Positions 20,886 to 33,994 of a DNA stretch of 64,000 bases are shown here, in pieces. The translations under genes were made by a program, and so were the position numbers. This DNA is from Carposina sasakii (lineage: Eukaryota > Arthropoda > Insecta > Lepidoptera > Carposinidae), in the NCBI GenBank assembly GCA_014607495.2, contig CP053165.1:3714906-3778905 (forward strand), given 5' to 3'. How positions within the stretch are numbered: the first letter of the stretch is position 1; each line of letters opens with the position of its first letter. The notes under the pieces were generated by a model that saw nothing but the letters and a program-made list of their open reading frames with translations, had not been told where the DNA came from and searched no databases.

Positions 20886-22975
20886 AAATTACTCTATGGT
20901 AATTATCTTCTGTGCATTTTACTATAATGAAAGTAAATTTTTGCTTACATTATTATGAAATTAGTTACGTATAAAATTGTAAGTACCTACACAGTTTTAT
21001 AATCTCTTGGGACATTGAACATAGGGTTTTAAAGGTCAAAGTTTCTTTATTTGTAAGCATAGGTGTGTACATAATGTAGATGTTACATGGGCATAATAAT
21101 ATGAATCACTATGTTCTGCCTAAAAAGGGCGTACAAATATTAACAGTAGGAATGCACCTTTGATATAAAATTTATATAGGGTACTTAAATTAACATGCAG
21201 TATTTGCTTTATAAATTATCTTTATGATTTTCCCAACATAAATCATCACAAAGTATAAAGTAAAAATTGTAAAATTATAGGCTAATTATAGTGGACTAGA
21301 TAACAACACTGCAAAGTTGGGGCTAAATTAGTTTAACACAAACTTTCAACGTAGTACGTTTTGAGGTATACCTACATACACAATAATTAGCGTGTAGCAC
21401 TCACGTAAGGACGAAGTTAGGTTCTGAAATGTTCCTAATTAAACCCGGCCTTATTAAGCCGTTTTAATTAAAATAAACATTTCGTTGCCATAACCATGTT
21501 TATACAAAGCTACTAACCTGACATTGTAAACAAGTTACAAGAGTTGTTATCTTAAGCCAATAAAATTGTGTATAACAGTTTCTCTCTGCAAGGCAGAGTT
21601 TACATTTGACCTTACGGCCGCCGCGGGGTGTTGTCGGCCCCAAGGGGAAAGGCGAGTCTTTTTACCCCCAACCACGGCATTCAACACCCTTGTGCAATAT
21701 ATTTAAGACGCAATTTGCAAAAACCATGAAGCATACTTTAAGGAACAACGTAAAACCTACCTTCAGCGACCGTAATTAGGTACATAATGAAACAATTTGT
21801 AATCGATCAGTCCTGAACAGTAGACGCCATTGGATATTATGCTGTCGGCACAAAAGTCGAAGTCTATTATCGGCTATCAAAGGTTTGAAACAAAAGACGG
21901 TCTCTTATGGAGGCTTTAGCAGTTCCAGACTATTTTGTAGGGCTTTAGGTTCATATTTGGTTGATTATTAAGCAAATTCTTTTGTGTAGTACATATTTTA
22001 AAGATACGTGTCTTGTAGTGGCTGTAGTTTGTCCCTTAAACTGATTCCCAATTAACACGAGCTGATTTACCTATCGAAGGTTTTGTTGCGATGTCACTAC
22101 CATCCTGTATACTGTGACGGACCTCTATCGATTAGGTCGATAAATATACTTACTTTGTCTTAGGCGTAGGTAAGTACGGGCGTACATTGAAAAAACCCTA
22201 ATTATCTAATTACATGAAGGTTTGTCTTTTTGTTAATTACTCTCCAGTGTCGTGCTGTGAGGAGGACATTTGTACCCGTCCTCCGCTCCCGGAGGTACCC
22301 GGAGGGGTTTTGTGTCATTAGTTTAGTCACGACTTGTGGTTTTTTTATGCGCGTGACCAATTTACCGTTGTACAGTATGTATCATCTGTGGGTGATAATT
22401 TTACAGTGTAATTTAAAATTTAATGGTTGGTTATGGCTCTCCTTTTGGTTATGTTGAATTTAGAATTATTATTGAGTTTGTTTATTGGTAAATAGAAAAC
22501 GATAACCCGAATATTCACATTTAGTTAAAGAAAAAAGACCCAGTAGCACTCTCGCGACTAAAGATATCTCTCAAGCTCAGCTGTTTAGGCTCTAGCTAGA
22601 GCGTGCGTGCTCGAAAAACTTAATCCTCCTTCTGGTGCAGTCGGGTAATTAAGAAATAAACAAGTCACAAAGTTGTAAAAAAAAAACGTTACCTGGGAGC
22701 GTGACAGGATTGTAAAAAAATAATAATCTGAGTATGGGGTAATGTTTATTAATTTGTCGAAAAAAGGTGGAGCGTACAGCGGCAGAGAGCTGTGGTTCCC
22801 CCACGCTGCGCCTAACTTTCGTTCTCACTCATTCTTTATCTCTTACTCTCTCGCACCGTCACAACTAAGATCTCAGCTTAGTGATGAGCAAATATACGAT
22901 ATTTATCTACTTGCCGCGATATTTCGTGATATTTTTTGCCCAATTTGTGCCAAAATTATCGCTAACTTCCATACA
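20886..22975. other. Mostly unrecognised DNA
   Basis: 21605-21690 is a GC-rich patch (CGGCCGCCGCGGGGTG and CGGCCCCAAGGGG) without an open frame. 22245-22320 is another GC-rich patch. The open frames 22230-22457 and 22742-22987 carry no recognisable domain. Confidence 0.35.
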
Positions 22976-23046
22976 GCGGCAGAGTAGAGTTTGTACCACC
23001 CCTGCCTGGCCGTGGGTATCGTACGAGGCGATTAAGGGTTTCCGGT
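22976..23046 (+). mobile_element. RTE-derived short element, 5' fragment
   Basis: GCAGAGTAGAGTTTGTACCA, then CCCCTGCC, GTGGGTATCGTACGAGGCG and ATTAAGGGTTTCCGG match the distal part of the minus-strand copy at 29658-29910. Only this end survives here. Confidence 0.6.
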
Positions 23047-23299
23047 ATCTATACCACCATAATTATCGATTTTGCGAACATGACCAATGGAACAATACAT
23101 TACGCCCGTGTTACAATACGATAAGGCGCGAGATAAGTTAAACAAATGTTTCTAGAGTCAAAAAATGTCGTTCATTCTGACATCAGATGTCATGTTAACT
23201 GCTCTAACATGAAAATTACACTGCGGTCACCGACCCGCCGAGTAAACTAAAACACTAAAATTCAACATGCGGCTATATTTATCGTATTTTGCAGCTAGG

Positions 23300-23438
23300 T
23301 ATCGATAACTTGACTTATCATATCGTGTATCGTTGGCCGTGCTAGCCGGGCTGGAAAATTGATATATCGCAGGAAAAAATATCGCTAATTTATATCGATA
23401 TTTTTCTGAAAAAATATCGATATTTTGATATATCGATA
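23300..23438. promoter_or_regulatory. Cluster of four TATCGATA sites (DRE-like)
   Basis: Exact TATCGATA octamers occur at 23300, 23393, 23415 and 23431, with near matches (GATATATCGC, ATATCGCTA) between them. In Drosophila this octamer is the DRE bound by DREF in housekeeping promoters; a lepidopteran equivalent is inference. The cluster ends ~90 bp before the ATG of a short open frame at 23525. The same bases also form overlapping palindromes, so the tract could instead be part of a mobile-element terminus. Confidence 0.4.
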
Positions 23439-23524
23439 TTTTTTTACCAACCCTATCTCAGCTGATCACAATAGCGTGCTCGTGTTTAGTAGACGTGTCC
23501 TGTACGAATTTCAATTTTGTACGG

Positions 23525-23710
23525 ATGGAGAAAAACCAACTTCCTGAAGCGTACGAACACATCGTCATAACACCTGAAATTTTAGGAGATAATTTCGATT
23601 CAGGTACAGTGGATTATGATGTATCTGCAGAAACGCGAGATACGAGGACGTTCAGGAAATTGAAGATGTGGAAGCCAACTTCGAAGATGAATTAAGCGAA
23701 GATGATAATT
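23525..23710 (+). pseudogene. Short acidic open frame, possible broken gene or transposase start
   Basis: An ATG at 23525 opens a 56-codon frame starting MEKNQLPEAYEHIVITPEI. Near 23640 the +1 frame reads RYEDVQEIEDVEANFEDE, then LSEDDN-stop, which continues the acidic character better than the original frame. One base indel would join them. Acidic N-termini occur in several transposases (for example piggyBac-like), but there is no catalytic domain downstream and I cannot name a family. It may be chance. Confidence 0.25.
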
Positions 23711-24542
23711 AACATGACTTGTAACTAGACGAGAACTAAACTTGATTTCGTCAGATTATGATTCAGGAGGACAGTTCAAATTGATCTGCAGAAAAATCTG
23801 ACGCGCTGGAGTATTTCAAGGTCACCATTTTTTTTTACCTGAACGCCTTGCAAATCGTCAGTCATTTGAATAGTGGGTTTACTTAACACTCACTTTGAAT
23901 ATCTGACACGCTTAAAACCACTTGGATTAATTAATTGTCGAAAATGAAATAACTTGGGAAATAAAATGAAGTCGTCATAATAATAGGTTCGTATAAATTG
24001 TACCTAAGTTGGTTTGGGGAGAAGTTTTAATCTGTTCGCCGGGAGGATCATCGTGAAGGGCCTACCCTTCGGGAAAATTAACAAAAAAGTAGAGATAACG
24101 TGAATAGAAATGTTTATGTGGGTTTTGTATAATCCCTAAATATACTTATAATTAGCTATAGCCCTACGTATTTTTAAGTTCGTTATAGATTTGTTTACCT
24201 ATTGCTATAATTTGCTAGTTCATTCGTAAATAGAAATTACATAAACAGGAATTGCCTAGAAAACCCTTATTATTCTTGTTTTTCATTAAAAGTAACTAGA
24301 CATATAAGTATTAGCATATTATCATGTCTGGGGTATAATTATGTCCTGTAAAACCTGTAAGTATGAATGTATTATAATTATGGAAATTATATACCATAAT
24401 TTTCACATGAACCTCGCATGCATTTAATACTGCATTTGATTTTAACTTAGGTCAAGGCAAATACAGTATAAGTATGTTATGTAATAAATGAATAAATGTA
24501 AATAACAGCGAATGCAGACCTTAATTAGGAAATATTGTTGCC
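23711..24542. other. No recognisable feature
   Basis: AT-rich. 24030-24075 has a slightly GC-rich patch (GCCGGGAGGATCATCGTG). No gene or matched repeat. Confidence 0.35.
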
Positions 24543-24663
24543 GTCGTCGTCAACCTATTGCAGTCCACTGCTGGACGTAGGCCTCCCCCAGAGCACGCCA
24601 CAAGGCTACTGCCATGGGGGTTTGTGCCCATAGTCACCACGCTGGGCAGGCAGGTTGGTGACC
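24543..24663 (-). mobile_element. Non-autonomous element with RTE-like 3' end, copy 1
   Basis: On the minus strand it reads GGTCACCAACCTGCCTGCCC, AGCGTGGTGACTATGGGC, CCCATGGCAGTAGCCTTGTG, GGGGGAGGCCTACGTCCAGC, AGTGGACTGCAATAGG and a GACGACGAC tail. The last ~40 bases match the 3' end of the RTE fragment at 50597-50920. Other copies lie at 29658-29910, 33995-34190, 38369-38531 and 44397-44576. Confidence 0.8.
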
Positions 24664-25764
24664 CAACTAGAAAATATACAGACCCCTAAAAGGAACCATA
24701 ACATTGCTAAGTTAAATATTTTCATTGTAGGAGGAAAAGGGCGTGGCAGGGTGTCATGAAAAATTGCTCTCAACTTTGTTGAATTACACGTGCAAATCAG
24801 TAAAAGCGACGCAACAAAATACGATGTACGCAACAAAATAAACGGAGTTGAGGAACTCCTGTCATGAATTTTGTTATTTGGAAAATTAGATCTTTTCCCT
24901 CGAGTTGAGAGTTTGTGAAGTATCTGCTAGCATTTATCAGTCATGAACTCTTGATTCCATGATCCGTGTTACCTACGATTATGTCAAACATAACAAAAAA
25001 ATAACAATCAATATTGATATCACATTTTGGGAAAGTGAAAAGTAAGTAACTAAGTACCTACCTAGGGTCAAGGGATAGACCTACTCTATGCGATGAGCAA
25101 TTTTTCACGACGCAGTTCCAGACAATCAGTAGTAGTAAAACATCGTTATTTTCCATAATAAGAAAAGAACTATAATATTACTATGAAAAGCATTCCCTTG
25201 ATGTAAACAGAAAATGTAATTTCCAGCAAAATTAGCACGTAGAAGCGACTTAATGCTATTTTCTAGGGAACCTAGTTTGGTCCTTCGCCCGTAGCGCCAA
25301 GGAAAAAGCCTTGAATAGAAATGAGCTGACTACGCTCTTTGAGCGTCATAACTAAATAGTGTAGGGAAATATGTGGGGTTCATATCTACTTGAAACTTGG
25401 TTATGAAAGTAACAAAAATGTCTAAACTGAGACACATTGGACTCTTACATTTAATCACATTGTTGATGTTAAATGTTCCAGTCAAATATTTGGTCAAATG
25501 TTTGATTAAATTAGTATTGATTGGACTTTCGAGAAATGTAATTACTTAAACTAATTCTGTAGTTTATTTACATGAAAACTTGTTTAATTTATGATGTGAT
25601 TATTTGTTTAGTTATCCATCCAATCGACCACACACATCTACCTTCAGAGATAGGTATTATCTGTCCGTAAAGTGACTGATATTCTTTAGATATCAAGTTA
25701 AAAATATATTTCTACTTTCTTTTTGTACCTACCTTCATACATACCTAAATATACGGCTGGTTTC
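24664..25764. other. No recognisable feature
   Basis: AT-rich with TAGGTA runs. The minus-strand frame 24606-24836 overlaps the repeat and is not a gene. Confidence 0.35.
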
Positions 25765-25972
25765 CAAGGACAGGGTAGTCATATATGCAGGATCGCTGAG
25801 GAGATCTCACAGCCACCCTTAGCGAAGCAGGGTCAGATGTTTAAGATCTGTGACAAGTTGCTAGCTCATCGCCCGAAACTACACATCTAACTTCCTTAGT
25901 CGACTCTTACGACATGCACGGTAGGAGATGCGGCTGATGTATTCTAGTGAAGCCCCGTACGGCACAGGAAAC
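25765..25972 (+). repeat. GTCGACTC family interspersed repeat, copy 3
   Basis: GCAGGATCGCTGAGGAGATC, then CACAGCCACCCTTAGCG, GACAAGTTGCTAGCTCATCG, CCTTAGTCGACTCTTACGAC, ATGCACGGTAGGAGATGCGG and TATTCTAGTGAAGCCCCG. Same block order as the copies at 13602 and 19781. Confidence 0.76.
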
Positions 25973-26604
25973 TTCTTGTATCTACAGGTACCTATACTTT
26001 GATAAAAATAATAGCTATCAGGTTAAAATTTGTTTTCTTTTTTGCAGGTAAGCTGCGGGAATCTCGGAACTATTTAAGTCCTCTCCGGATTTAATTAAAA
26101 TGCTAAACTTCAGGTGAATTCCAGCTACAGTGGGCATTCCTCAACGAGCTCGCATGAACGAAAATAATTCACAGAACAATTTTCCCTTCAAACAATAGAT
26201 TCATGGTTTGTAAAATAGGTATGATAGAATTTAATAGCAGGTGCTAATAATTTTCAATAAACCACCAAAACAGTAACTACAATACAGGTGTTATTAGGTA
26301 CAACAATTTCAAAATGGCAAGCATATTTTACAGTGCCCACATACAGCCGCCGCCAAAACCATTAAAACAAATTCATCTTATCACAATACTCGTAGAAAAC
26401 CTTCATAAATTCAGGGCCATCGTAAATGCTGGCAAATACCCTACTTCAAATGGGAGTTATATATAAAAATATTCATTTTTTATGAGTTGCTATGGGAGTG
26501 TTACAGCCCGCGGATTAAGATTGGGCCTTGGATATTGCGTGCTTACGACCGGGCGGTCTCTTCGCGGACGCATTTTTGGAGGATTTTTGCTTTATATATA
26601 TTTT

Positions 26605-26795
26605 GTTAGTGGACGCTCGCGACTCCGTCCGCGAGGACTGCAGAAAAAAAAAAATGTCGAAATTATCCGGGATTAAAAGTAGCCTATGTGTCAATCCAGG
26701 GTGTCAGCTAACTCCATACCAAAGCTCCAGTCTTTGGACGTTAAAAAGTAACAAACATATTACACTCACAAACTTTCGCCTTTATAATATTACTG
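26605..26795 (+). repeat. GACTTCGTCCGCG family repeat, copy 3
   Basis: GTTAGTGGACGCTCGCGACT, then CCGTCCGCGAGGACTGCAG, AGTAGCCTATGTGTCAATCC, AGGGTGTCAGCTAACTCC and AAACTTTCGCCTTTATAATA. Open frames at 26482-26676 and 26528-26803 are overlays on this repeat. Confidence 0.72.
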
Positions 26796-26984
26796 TGATA
26801 TAATATCAGTCTGCTTAAAGCTGTCAACTTATACGGTCGCGTACATATTGAGTGAAGTTTTGAGATGCCACTAACCTATTCGTAACTATAACGATAAATT
26901 TAATAAGTAGGTATCTACTATCCTGGACAAATTTATTATGACCTATACAAAACTATGTTTACCAATTTTTTATGAGCAGACTGC

Positions 26985-27075
26985 ACCACACACAAACCTC
27001 AATGGTTTAAGTGGTGTTCCTGTTTCTTACACCTATGTAATGATTGATTGTAAAATAATAAATAAAAAAAAATAA
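26985..27075 (+). repeat. LINE-like 3' tail repeat, copy 2
   Basis: CACACACAAACCTCAATGGT, TTAAGTGGTGTTCCTG, TTTCTTACACCTATGTAATG and ATTGATTGTAAAATAATAAA, then an A-rich tail. Matches 6428-6515. The A-rich end suggests a poly(A)-type retroelement tail. Confidence 0.5.
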
Positions 27076-29657
27076 AAAAATACTTGTACACAATAACGAG
27101 TTATGTCTATTTAATTGCGTGTAAGCACAAAGCCTTTGTTAATTCTATTGTCCAAATCAAATCTATTACAAAGTATTTTATCTAGTCGATGCAAACGCAA
27201 CCATACAACTTTGTATGTTCAAATACTCCACACTAGTTGCAAGTACAAGTGCCTACTCGAGTTGTAAACCCGGGGGTGCTATTAAGCCATTTGCACTGAA
27301 TCATCCCCTTATCTCACCCCCGCAGAGGTGAAAAGCTAAACAAACCGTCCTCCTCCTTTGAGATTCCACACTTCTAAATGCAATTAATTCCTTCCCCAAC
27401 ATGAATTTTAGATATGACTCGATCTTAATGGAAAATCGCTGACAAAATGATAATAAATGAGACTGGGGGTTCGAGAACTCAGTCAAAAAGGCAGGGATAA
27501 CTGCTGGGCGCGACATCAACTACTTTAGCATTTCCGTTTTGCCATTAAAATAAATCTACATAGTCATTGTAAGACATGGTCCTATGTCCAAGAATGAAAA
27601 TATTTCGTTATACCTTTATACATATTCGTCCAAATTGTTCTTCTAATATTGTATGAGATGAGTGACTAATAAAGTATGTATTGTATTGCTTGAAGTATCG
27701 ATCAATTATTATTGGAACAATTACTACATAAGCTTGAACATAATAATTGCATCGATGCAAGGATCAGAATAAAATTCCAGTTCACAAAATAAACATTCCA
27801 TTAAGATCTCTTCAACAGACCGAAAGGTTCTTGATTTTCCTCATTATTTTTCCACTTGAGTTTCATCATGACTTTTTACACTTCGTTTCAGTTATCAAGT
27901 CTTAGGAGGCAGCGCTAACGGCTTTATTACTTTTTATTGTTTCATTTTTATATGCAGTTCCATATAAATCTTAACTTATAACTAAATTTATTGGGTTGGT
28001 TATTGAGGGTCAGCAGCGGCAGCTACAGGCTTCAACATAATTATTATTTCTCTATTTTATTATTCTTATTTTTAGTAAATATTTAAATGTATCCTCCCAT
28101 CCTACCCTACCCCAACTCCTCTCTTCCTTTCCTGGGTCTATATTATAGGTATATTATTGGATTTAAATACTATTCTTATTTATATCAATGTCACCATGAA
28201 ATTGTAAGTGTTGTTACCGTTATTGGCACTACACACATTATATGTAAATTATTTTTAATCGTATGTTATTGCTGTGTTGTAACAACTTATAACAAAAAAA
28301 AAAAATATAAAAAAAATATATATAAAAAAAAAATTAAAATACATGTCTTTGGTTTTCTTTAGGATACGTTAGAGATTTTGCCAGAAAAAACTAGTAGCTT
28401 ACGTGCACGCATACGCATCCGGTGTGCTCGAGGCTTTAAAGTTAAAGCGCGTTCGTGACGAAATGAAGTCTAACCATTAACGGTGGAAATGTTACGATAA
28501 CATAGCGAATATCGCCGCCGCTCGTAAAATTGTTACATTGTCTTAGCCCCTACCGAGGTATATAATATTATAAAGGTACCTTGAGTTGGATTGTGAGGAG
28601 AAAAGCCGACGCAGCGATTGCCAAACTCGAGTCCGATTTACGTCATTTTTATAGATGGACGTAAAGATTTTACAGCTTCCCTTACCGAGTTCACAATCGA
28701 AGAATAAAAGAAATAAATACAGTCGGACTATTACGTTACATTATTAGGAAAGTGCAGCTTTTGCTATTTTAATACTTACACGGTGTTATTACAAAACTGC
28801 GTCTAAAGAAGACACTGCTTAGCTTAATATGGCACATTGGTTAGTGCATATGCGTTTGTAGTACTTAGCTACCGACTGATCCTCTACTCCACTTAAACAT
28901 TTCTATCTAATGAAAGATTTTATTGAAGTGGTAATTTGTATGTTTAATCCCGATGTAAAAAAACCGACAGATGTTATAAATTAAACCGCTTTGTGTATTT
29001 ATGTCTGTCTATGTCATCGCAGACCACATTAGAACAGTTGTGGTAAGATATTAGAATAACTGACACACACAGAATGTGTATTGTGGTGAGTGCTTGATGT
29101 AGCGTTAATTGTAAAGTAGTTTGGTGGTTTATCGACGTCGATTAAACCATTTACCAGTCAGTGTTATTATAAAATATCATTTAACAGAACACAAGTATTT
29201 ACAGGGATTCTAATGTGACATTAGGCTAATTTGCATGTATTATCCAGTGTTTTAAACAAAACTTAATATGATTGGTTAGTTAAACGTGAAACAGTATAAT
29301 TTTATCTTTACCTATTGAATTTTAAATACAAAAGTAAAATCAAACAAAAAAACATAAAAAAAATAAAGGAAAAATAGGACATTTCAAATGTAATTGTTGT
29401 TTACCCAAAGTGTTCCAATAAGTTCGGCTCTGTCACCCGGATCCGACAGGGGGCGCCCAGGGGACGCATCGCCATTTACCCCGCCGCCAGGGTAGGTACA
29501 GGGTACGGTTATACTTGTCAACCTCTCACGGAATTGTAATTGAGGATCGATGGCGATAGGTATTTTATTCGGGTCGGTAAGTTATTAAATGTTATAATTG
29601 TGTCTATAGAAAATCTTGTACCAAATTATACATATAGCTACTAATACTTATCTCTAC
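27076..29657. other. Mostly unrecognised DNA
   Basis: Around 27615-27690 and 28080-28330 the sequence looks like retroelement 3' tails (AATAAAGTATGTATTGTATT; then a C-rich block ending in long A runs), but no coding part remains. 28555-28620 has TATTATAAAGGTACC followed by GC-richer DNA, a weak TATA-box look-alike that I do not call. 29420-29540 is GC-rich (CCGACAGGGGGCGCCC) without an open frame. Confidence 0.35.
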
Positions 29658-29910
29658 TTCTTCTACAGCCTATTGCAGTCCATTGCTGGACGTAGGCTTC
29701 CCCCAGGGCACGCCACAAGGCTACTGCCACAGGGGGGTTTTGCCCATAGTCATCACGCTGGGCAGGCGGGTTGGTGACCGCAGTGTGATTTTGGGACTAT
29801 GTTGTCAGTATGGGAGGCGCTGCTGCCCACCTCCCGGAAACCCTTAATCGCCTTGTACGATACCAACGGGCAGGCAGGGGTGGTACAAACTCTACTCTGC
29901 CGGCACCACG
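29658..29910 (-). mobile_element. Non-autonomous element with RTE-like 3' end, copy 2
   Basis: The longest copy. On the minus strand it runs from CCGGCAGAGTAGAGTTTGTA, CCACCCCTGCC and GTATCGTACAAGGCGATTAA, through GGGTTTCCGGGAGGTGGG, GACAACATAGTCCCAAAATC and GGTCACCAACCCGCCTGCCC, to GCAGTAGCCTTGTGGCGTG and GGGGGAAGCCTACGTCCAGC. It is GC-rich against an AT-rich background. The plus-strand frame 29799-30041 is not a gene. Confidence 0.8.
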
Positions 29911-30633
29911 CGGCTAAAATCTCTACTTATCTCTACTTAGATGTTATTATTCATTCGTATAATATTAGCAGTTGTCTTCGATTTCTGTGTCGTTCACGTC
30001 AGCTTTTAACCCTTGTGCGATGTAAGTATAAGCTACAATAATAACGCACCATTAAATATTATAGCGCATGAAAATATTCGAAGGGATATAGGTACAGAAT
30101 CGTCTAGACAAAATCCTACGTTCCTAATTTATATCGAATTTAATTCTACTTAAATTAGTCTAGCCAAAACTTAAGACAGACCAATTGGAATTTTAACAGC
30201 ACTTGTGCTTAAATTTATATTTTAGACTATTTCATTTACATGAAAAATGCTTACTCATAGAATATTCTTCTCAGGATTATATTTATCATTATATAACCCA
30301 TCACGAAACTCATAAACCAGTGAACCCATCATCTCAAACTTCAGGAGTATTGAAAGGTCGAATACGGGTCAAATCTGCTCACTGAATAATTCTTCCTGTG
30401 ATCGAAGCCTATCAATACGTAATGAGAGCAAACAGAGCGAGACGCTCAAGTCTCGCATTGTTCTAGATGAAGGTACGGGCAGATGAACGACTTGATTGTA
30501 ATATTGATTAATTGCTCGCCTTTGCTATTGCCCTGAGCTAGAGGAATGAGTATATATCTTTATTATAGTTAAAAAGACAGCCAGCTAGCGACTAGAGTAT
30601 CTTCTGCTACAAAAATGTGGGATGTATACCTAC
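29911..30633. other. No recognisable feature
   Basis: AT-rich. No gene or matched repeat. Confidence 0.35.
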
Positions 30634-31086
30634 ATACAGGGTGTGTATGACAGCCAGGCAAATACTGAGATAATTAACAAGTACCATTGTTTTGAGTTAT
30701 ACTACAGTGTTATTACTCGCAGGAAATTAATTTTTGATTTGATTATACGAAATTTTTGCTTTCCGCACCAGTTGTATCAGGCGATCCTGTGACTAGTTAA
30801 ATAGGCTTATTGGTTATTGTGTGATACATTGCTGTTTTTTGGATCACTTGTGACTCTCCTTTGGGGTTGATCAGTTAATTAAACTTCTTTGAGAGCAACT
30901 TTAAAAAAATATATCCATAGGGTAAAATATTGTTTTTAATTCATTATTTAAGGCCACACAATTTCTTCCTGAAAATTGAAAATTTTTGGAATTTTCCTGC
31001 GAAAAATTCCACTGGTTTTCATCTCAGAATCATGGTCTGAAGTCACTTATATTAATATTTGCCCAGCTGTCACAAATACCCTGTAT
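30634..31086 (+). mobile_element. ATACAGGGTG-terminated element with ~30-bp inverted repeats
   Basis: It starts ATACAGGGTGTGTATGACAG, then CCAGGCAAATA, and ends TATTTGCCCAGCTGTCACAA, then ATACCCTGTAT. The ends pair over about 30 bases. The 453-bp interior has no long open frame. Its terminal decamer equals that of the unrelated elements at 19089 and 44699. Confidence 0.85.
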
Positions 31087-32349
31087 AGTAATTTTAATTA
31101 TGTAAATGTGCATATGCCCTGTTTACTACCATGTTTTAAGTTGTAGTAGTTATCATGATGTTTATGTGGTGAAATGTTTTTTACTCATAGATAGGTATAT
31201 AGAAAAACTTATAGAAGTTTATATTATACCTATGTGAAAGATATAATTATGTGTTAAATGATGTGTGATATAAATAAATAAAAAAAAAGTATGATGAAAC
31301 TAGCTGCAGAAAAGACAATAAGTGTGGTTTATATTATCATAATGTTAAAATATCAAGTAATCTACATTATTAATGGTCAATATTAGTCCTACTTACGAAA
31401 AATACTGTGCCTTGAGTTCATTATCATAACTGTCACGAACGAAACAATTTTGTTAATTTTTACGTAAAAAGTTACATTCTATGCGGCGGACCTTAGTCCT
31501 GTCCACAAAGGAGGTTTGACGGGTCCTTTGAAGTTAATTACAAAGTTACAGACCACTTTTCAGTCGCTTTTTGTCTTATTTTCTAAAGATTTCTGCGAAA
31601 TCCCTTCATGGTTCAGACAGAGCTCGTCATGGACCTTTCTTACAATCTCTTACACTTACTTCAATTTATGGTCTATTACTTTCAGTTTGTTTGGCAGTTT
31701 TTTTTGTGCTTTTTTTTCTTGAATGGAATTGAAGATTTGCCAGTTTTCAGGTCAAATCGTAGCTCATATTGAAAATTATAAGTTTAACCAGTAATTTCTA
31801 GATGCGAGTCTTATTGATGAGAATCAATTATTAACAACGTCGATGTTTTAAGAGTTATTTTAGTATGTAGGTACTTACAATTTAATGTAGGTAAGGACTA
31901 ATTTATTATTCCTTTAACTTTTAAACAGTTTAGTATAGTACAAATATAGGTATGCATGATTACTTCCAGTGAAAGTATAAGTAAATATTCACTGAAAGAT
32001 ATGTAAGTGTACTGTGTAAAAATTTCGTAACATGCAAATAAGGATGGGCTAATATGATTATCTTGAGACATAAGTAGGCAAGTAAAGGGCCTGCGATTCT
32101 CTAAATTCTCTTAGCAAATAGAACAGGGTATATCATCAGATATCCTGAAGGAATCGTCATACATAGTCAATGTGATGGCTGGCAACCTTTCAGCTGATGA
32201 AACCTTTGACGGAACCTATGTATTTGTAAGAACCCTTTGCCAGTAAATATAAGTATTAGTATCTTTATGCTGAAAGTGCTTAGATTTGAATAATATGTAA
32301 TATTCGATTCAACATTAAGTGCTTAGTATTTTTTTTTCATATCGTATCT
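31087..32349. other. No recognisable feature
   Basis: AT-rich DNA. An A-rich run at 31270-31290 may mark an old retroelement tail. The frame 31516-31722 has no recognisable motif. Confidence 0.35.
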
Positions 32350-32433
32350 AAAGGATAAAGTTGATGCTGTCTCTATCTTGATCAAGTTATAGAGAAGGAC
32401 AGCATCAAATTCCTCAAGATAGTCTTTGACCAA
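32350..32433. mobile_element. Small palindromic MITE, copy 2
   Basis: AAAGTTGATGCTGTCTCTAT, CTTGATCAAGTTATAGAG and AAGGACAGCATCAA match the inner arms of 10901-11001, including the TGATCAAGTT loop. The outer arms have diverged. Confidence 0.65.
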
Positions 32434-33994
32434 TTAGAATTAATTTTTTTAAGGTGCACTCGTAGCAAGTTAAGTTAAATCTTACTTTTTTGACATAAAC
32501 ACAAAGAGCTGTCGTGACAATTCTCGATTTACTTAAATCTAGGTTTAAACATTTGTTGCAAGTGGGTTAATCAATAGTCACAAATATATATTTCGTCGCT
32601 CGGGGCGCGGGCGCAGCATAGTTGCTGTCGTTCATTAATTGATCAATCAACGTTGACAGGATGGTAAGGATGGCTGCTTCAGGTGGGCTATATGATGAGG
32701 AGTTCTAACGTAGTATAGGTAATTTCCTTATATCCGAAATCTAGGTAGGTCTTCTTATTGGGATGAACCATAAACAAACACAGGTTTGCAGTCTAATCAT
32801 ATTACTTTATTGACTGCTATGGTCCCAGTTCGATTACCACTGGCTGAGAAGAACTCAGCAGGGTTGCCTTCTGTTACATTCACTAGGCATAAACACAAAG
32901 TCATTGCAATTTATCTCATTAGCCTTCTAATAACACTTATGACAGAATACTTAGCACAATTCTACTAGTTTACTTGGACTGCAAGAGCAACTAGGAAACA
33001 TATACTAGTCTCGTCCCTTGTTAGTTGCGTACTTTCTCAATGAAGGACTCTACGGTTGTACTGTTAACACTAATCTCATAGCGCTCCCGCGTGGCATGCA
33101 AACCATCGGGACTAACTTAATTACATGAAGCTAGATACAATATGACTTGTGTTTTATAGCGCTTAAAAGGGTAACTCTATATAAAGCTACTCTGTCTAAT
33201 ACTCTATTTGTACTTCTATCTCCGACATATATTATTAATATACCTGTATGTAATAAATGTTGCTAAAAAAATGAAGATAAGTACCTACTAAATAATAATG
33301 AATATTTATTTGAGTACTTATTCGTATAATATTATAATAATCACTATTATAATAGTTAGTATCATGTTATAATTACTAGGGTATCAAAATTCAATTATCT
33401 TGTTATCGATATAATAAGCCTGCAGCTATACAAGGCTATCAAAATAGTAATTGATACTTAATAGGTAATACTAGTAGTGAATCGTGATTACTTTCATAAA
33501 TATATTTTTCTTTGCTGATTTATAAACAAAAAACAAGTAAGTACATAATTAATAACCTTGCAAAAATATAAGAAACTATTCAATTATGAGCATGGAATTT
33601 TTTTGTCAATACGCTAGTGGTATATAATAGAATGCTTCATTATCCCCCGACACTTTCGAGTTTTGTTCCACAAACAAAAGAAAAGAAACGAAACTAGAAC
33701 ACGTATCTCGTCTCCAATCTTTTTTTCCCGTAGAATCCCGACAAAGGCGACAGTGCAGCATTGGCTTTTCTGCTAATGAAACTTTTTGGTTGCAACCTCG
33801 TCGTTTCCAATTCGATAAATGAATTGGTGAGATTGGCCGGTGACAGGAAGTGATAGTTTTTCTTCCCCTATCTCACTGTGTATGATGTTTTTTTGTTGTA
33901 GTATGAGTAGAGCCTATACTTTGGTAGATATATCAAAGAAAATAGTTAGGTATATAAATGACTTTCTGCATGATGTCGTTAGAAATAGCACCAC
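32434..33994. other. No recognisable feature
   Basis: AT-rich with a GC patch at 32595-32630 (GCTCGGGGCGCGGGCGC). No gene recognised. Confidence 0.35.

Noticed and set aside
28555..28620. TATA-box look-alike (TATTATAAAGG)
   Set aside because: Common in AT-rich DNA, and no gene follows.
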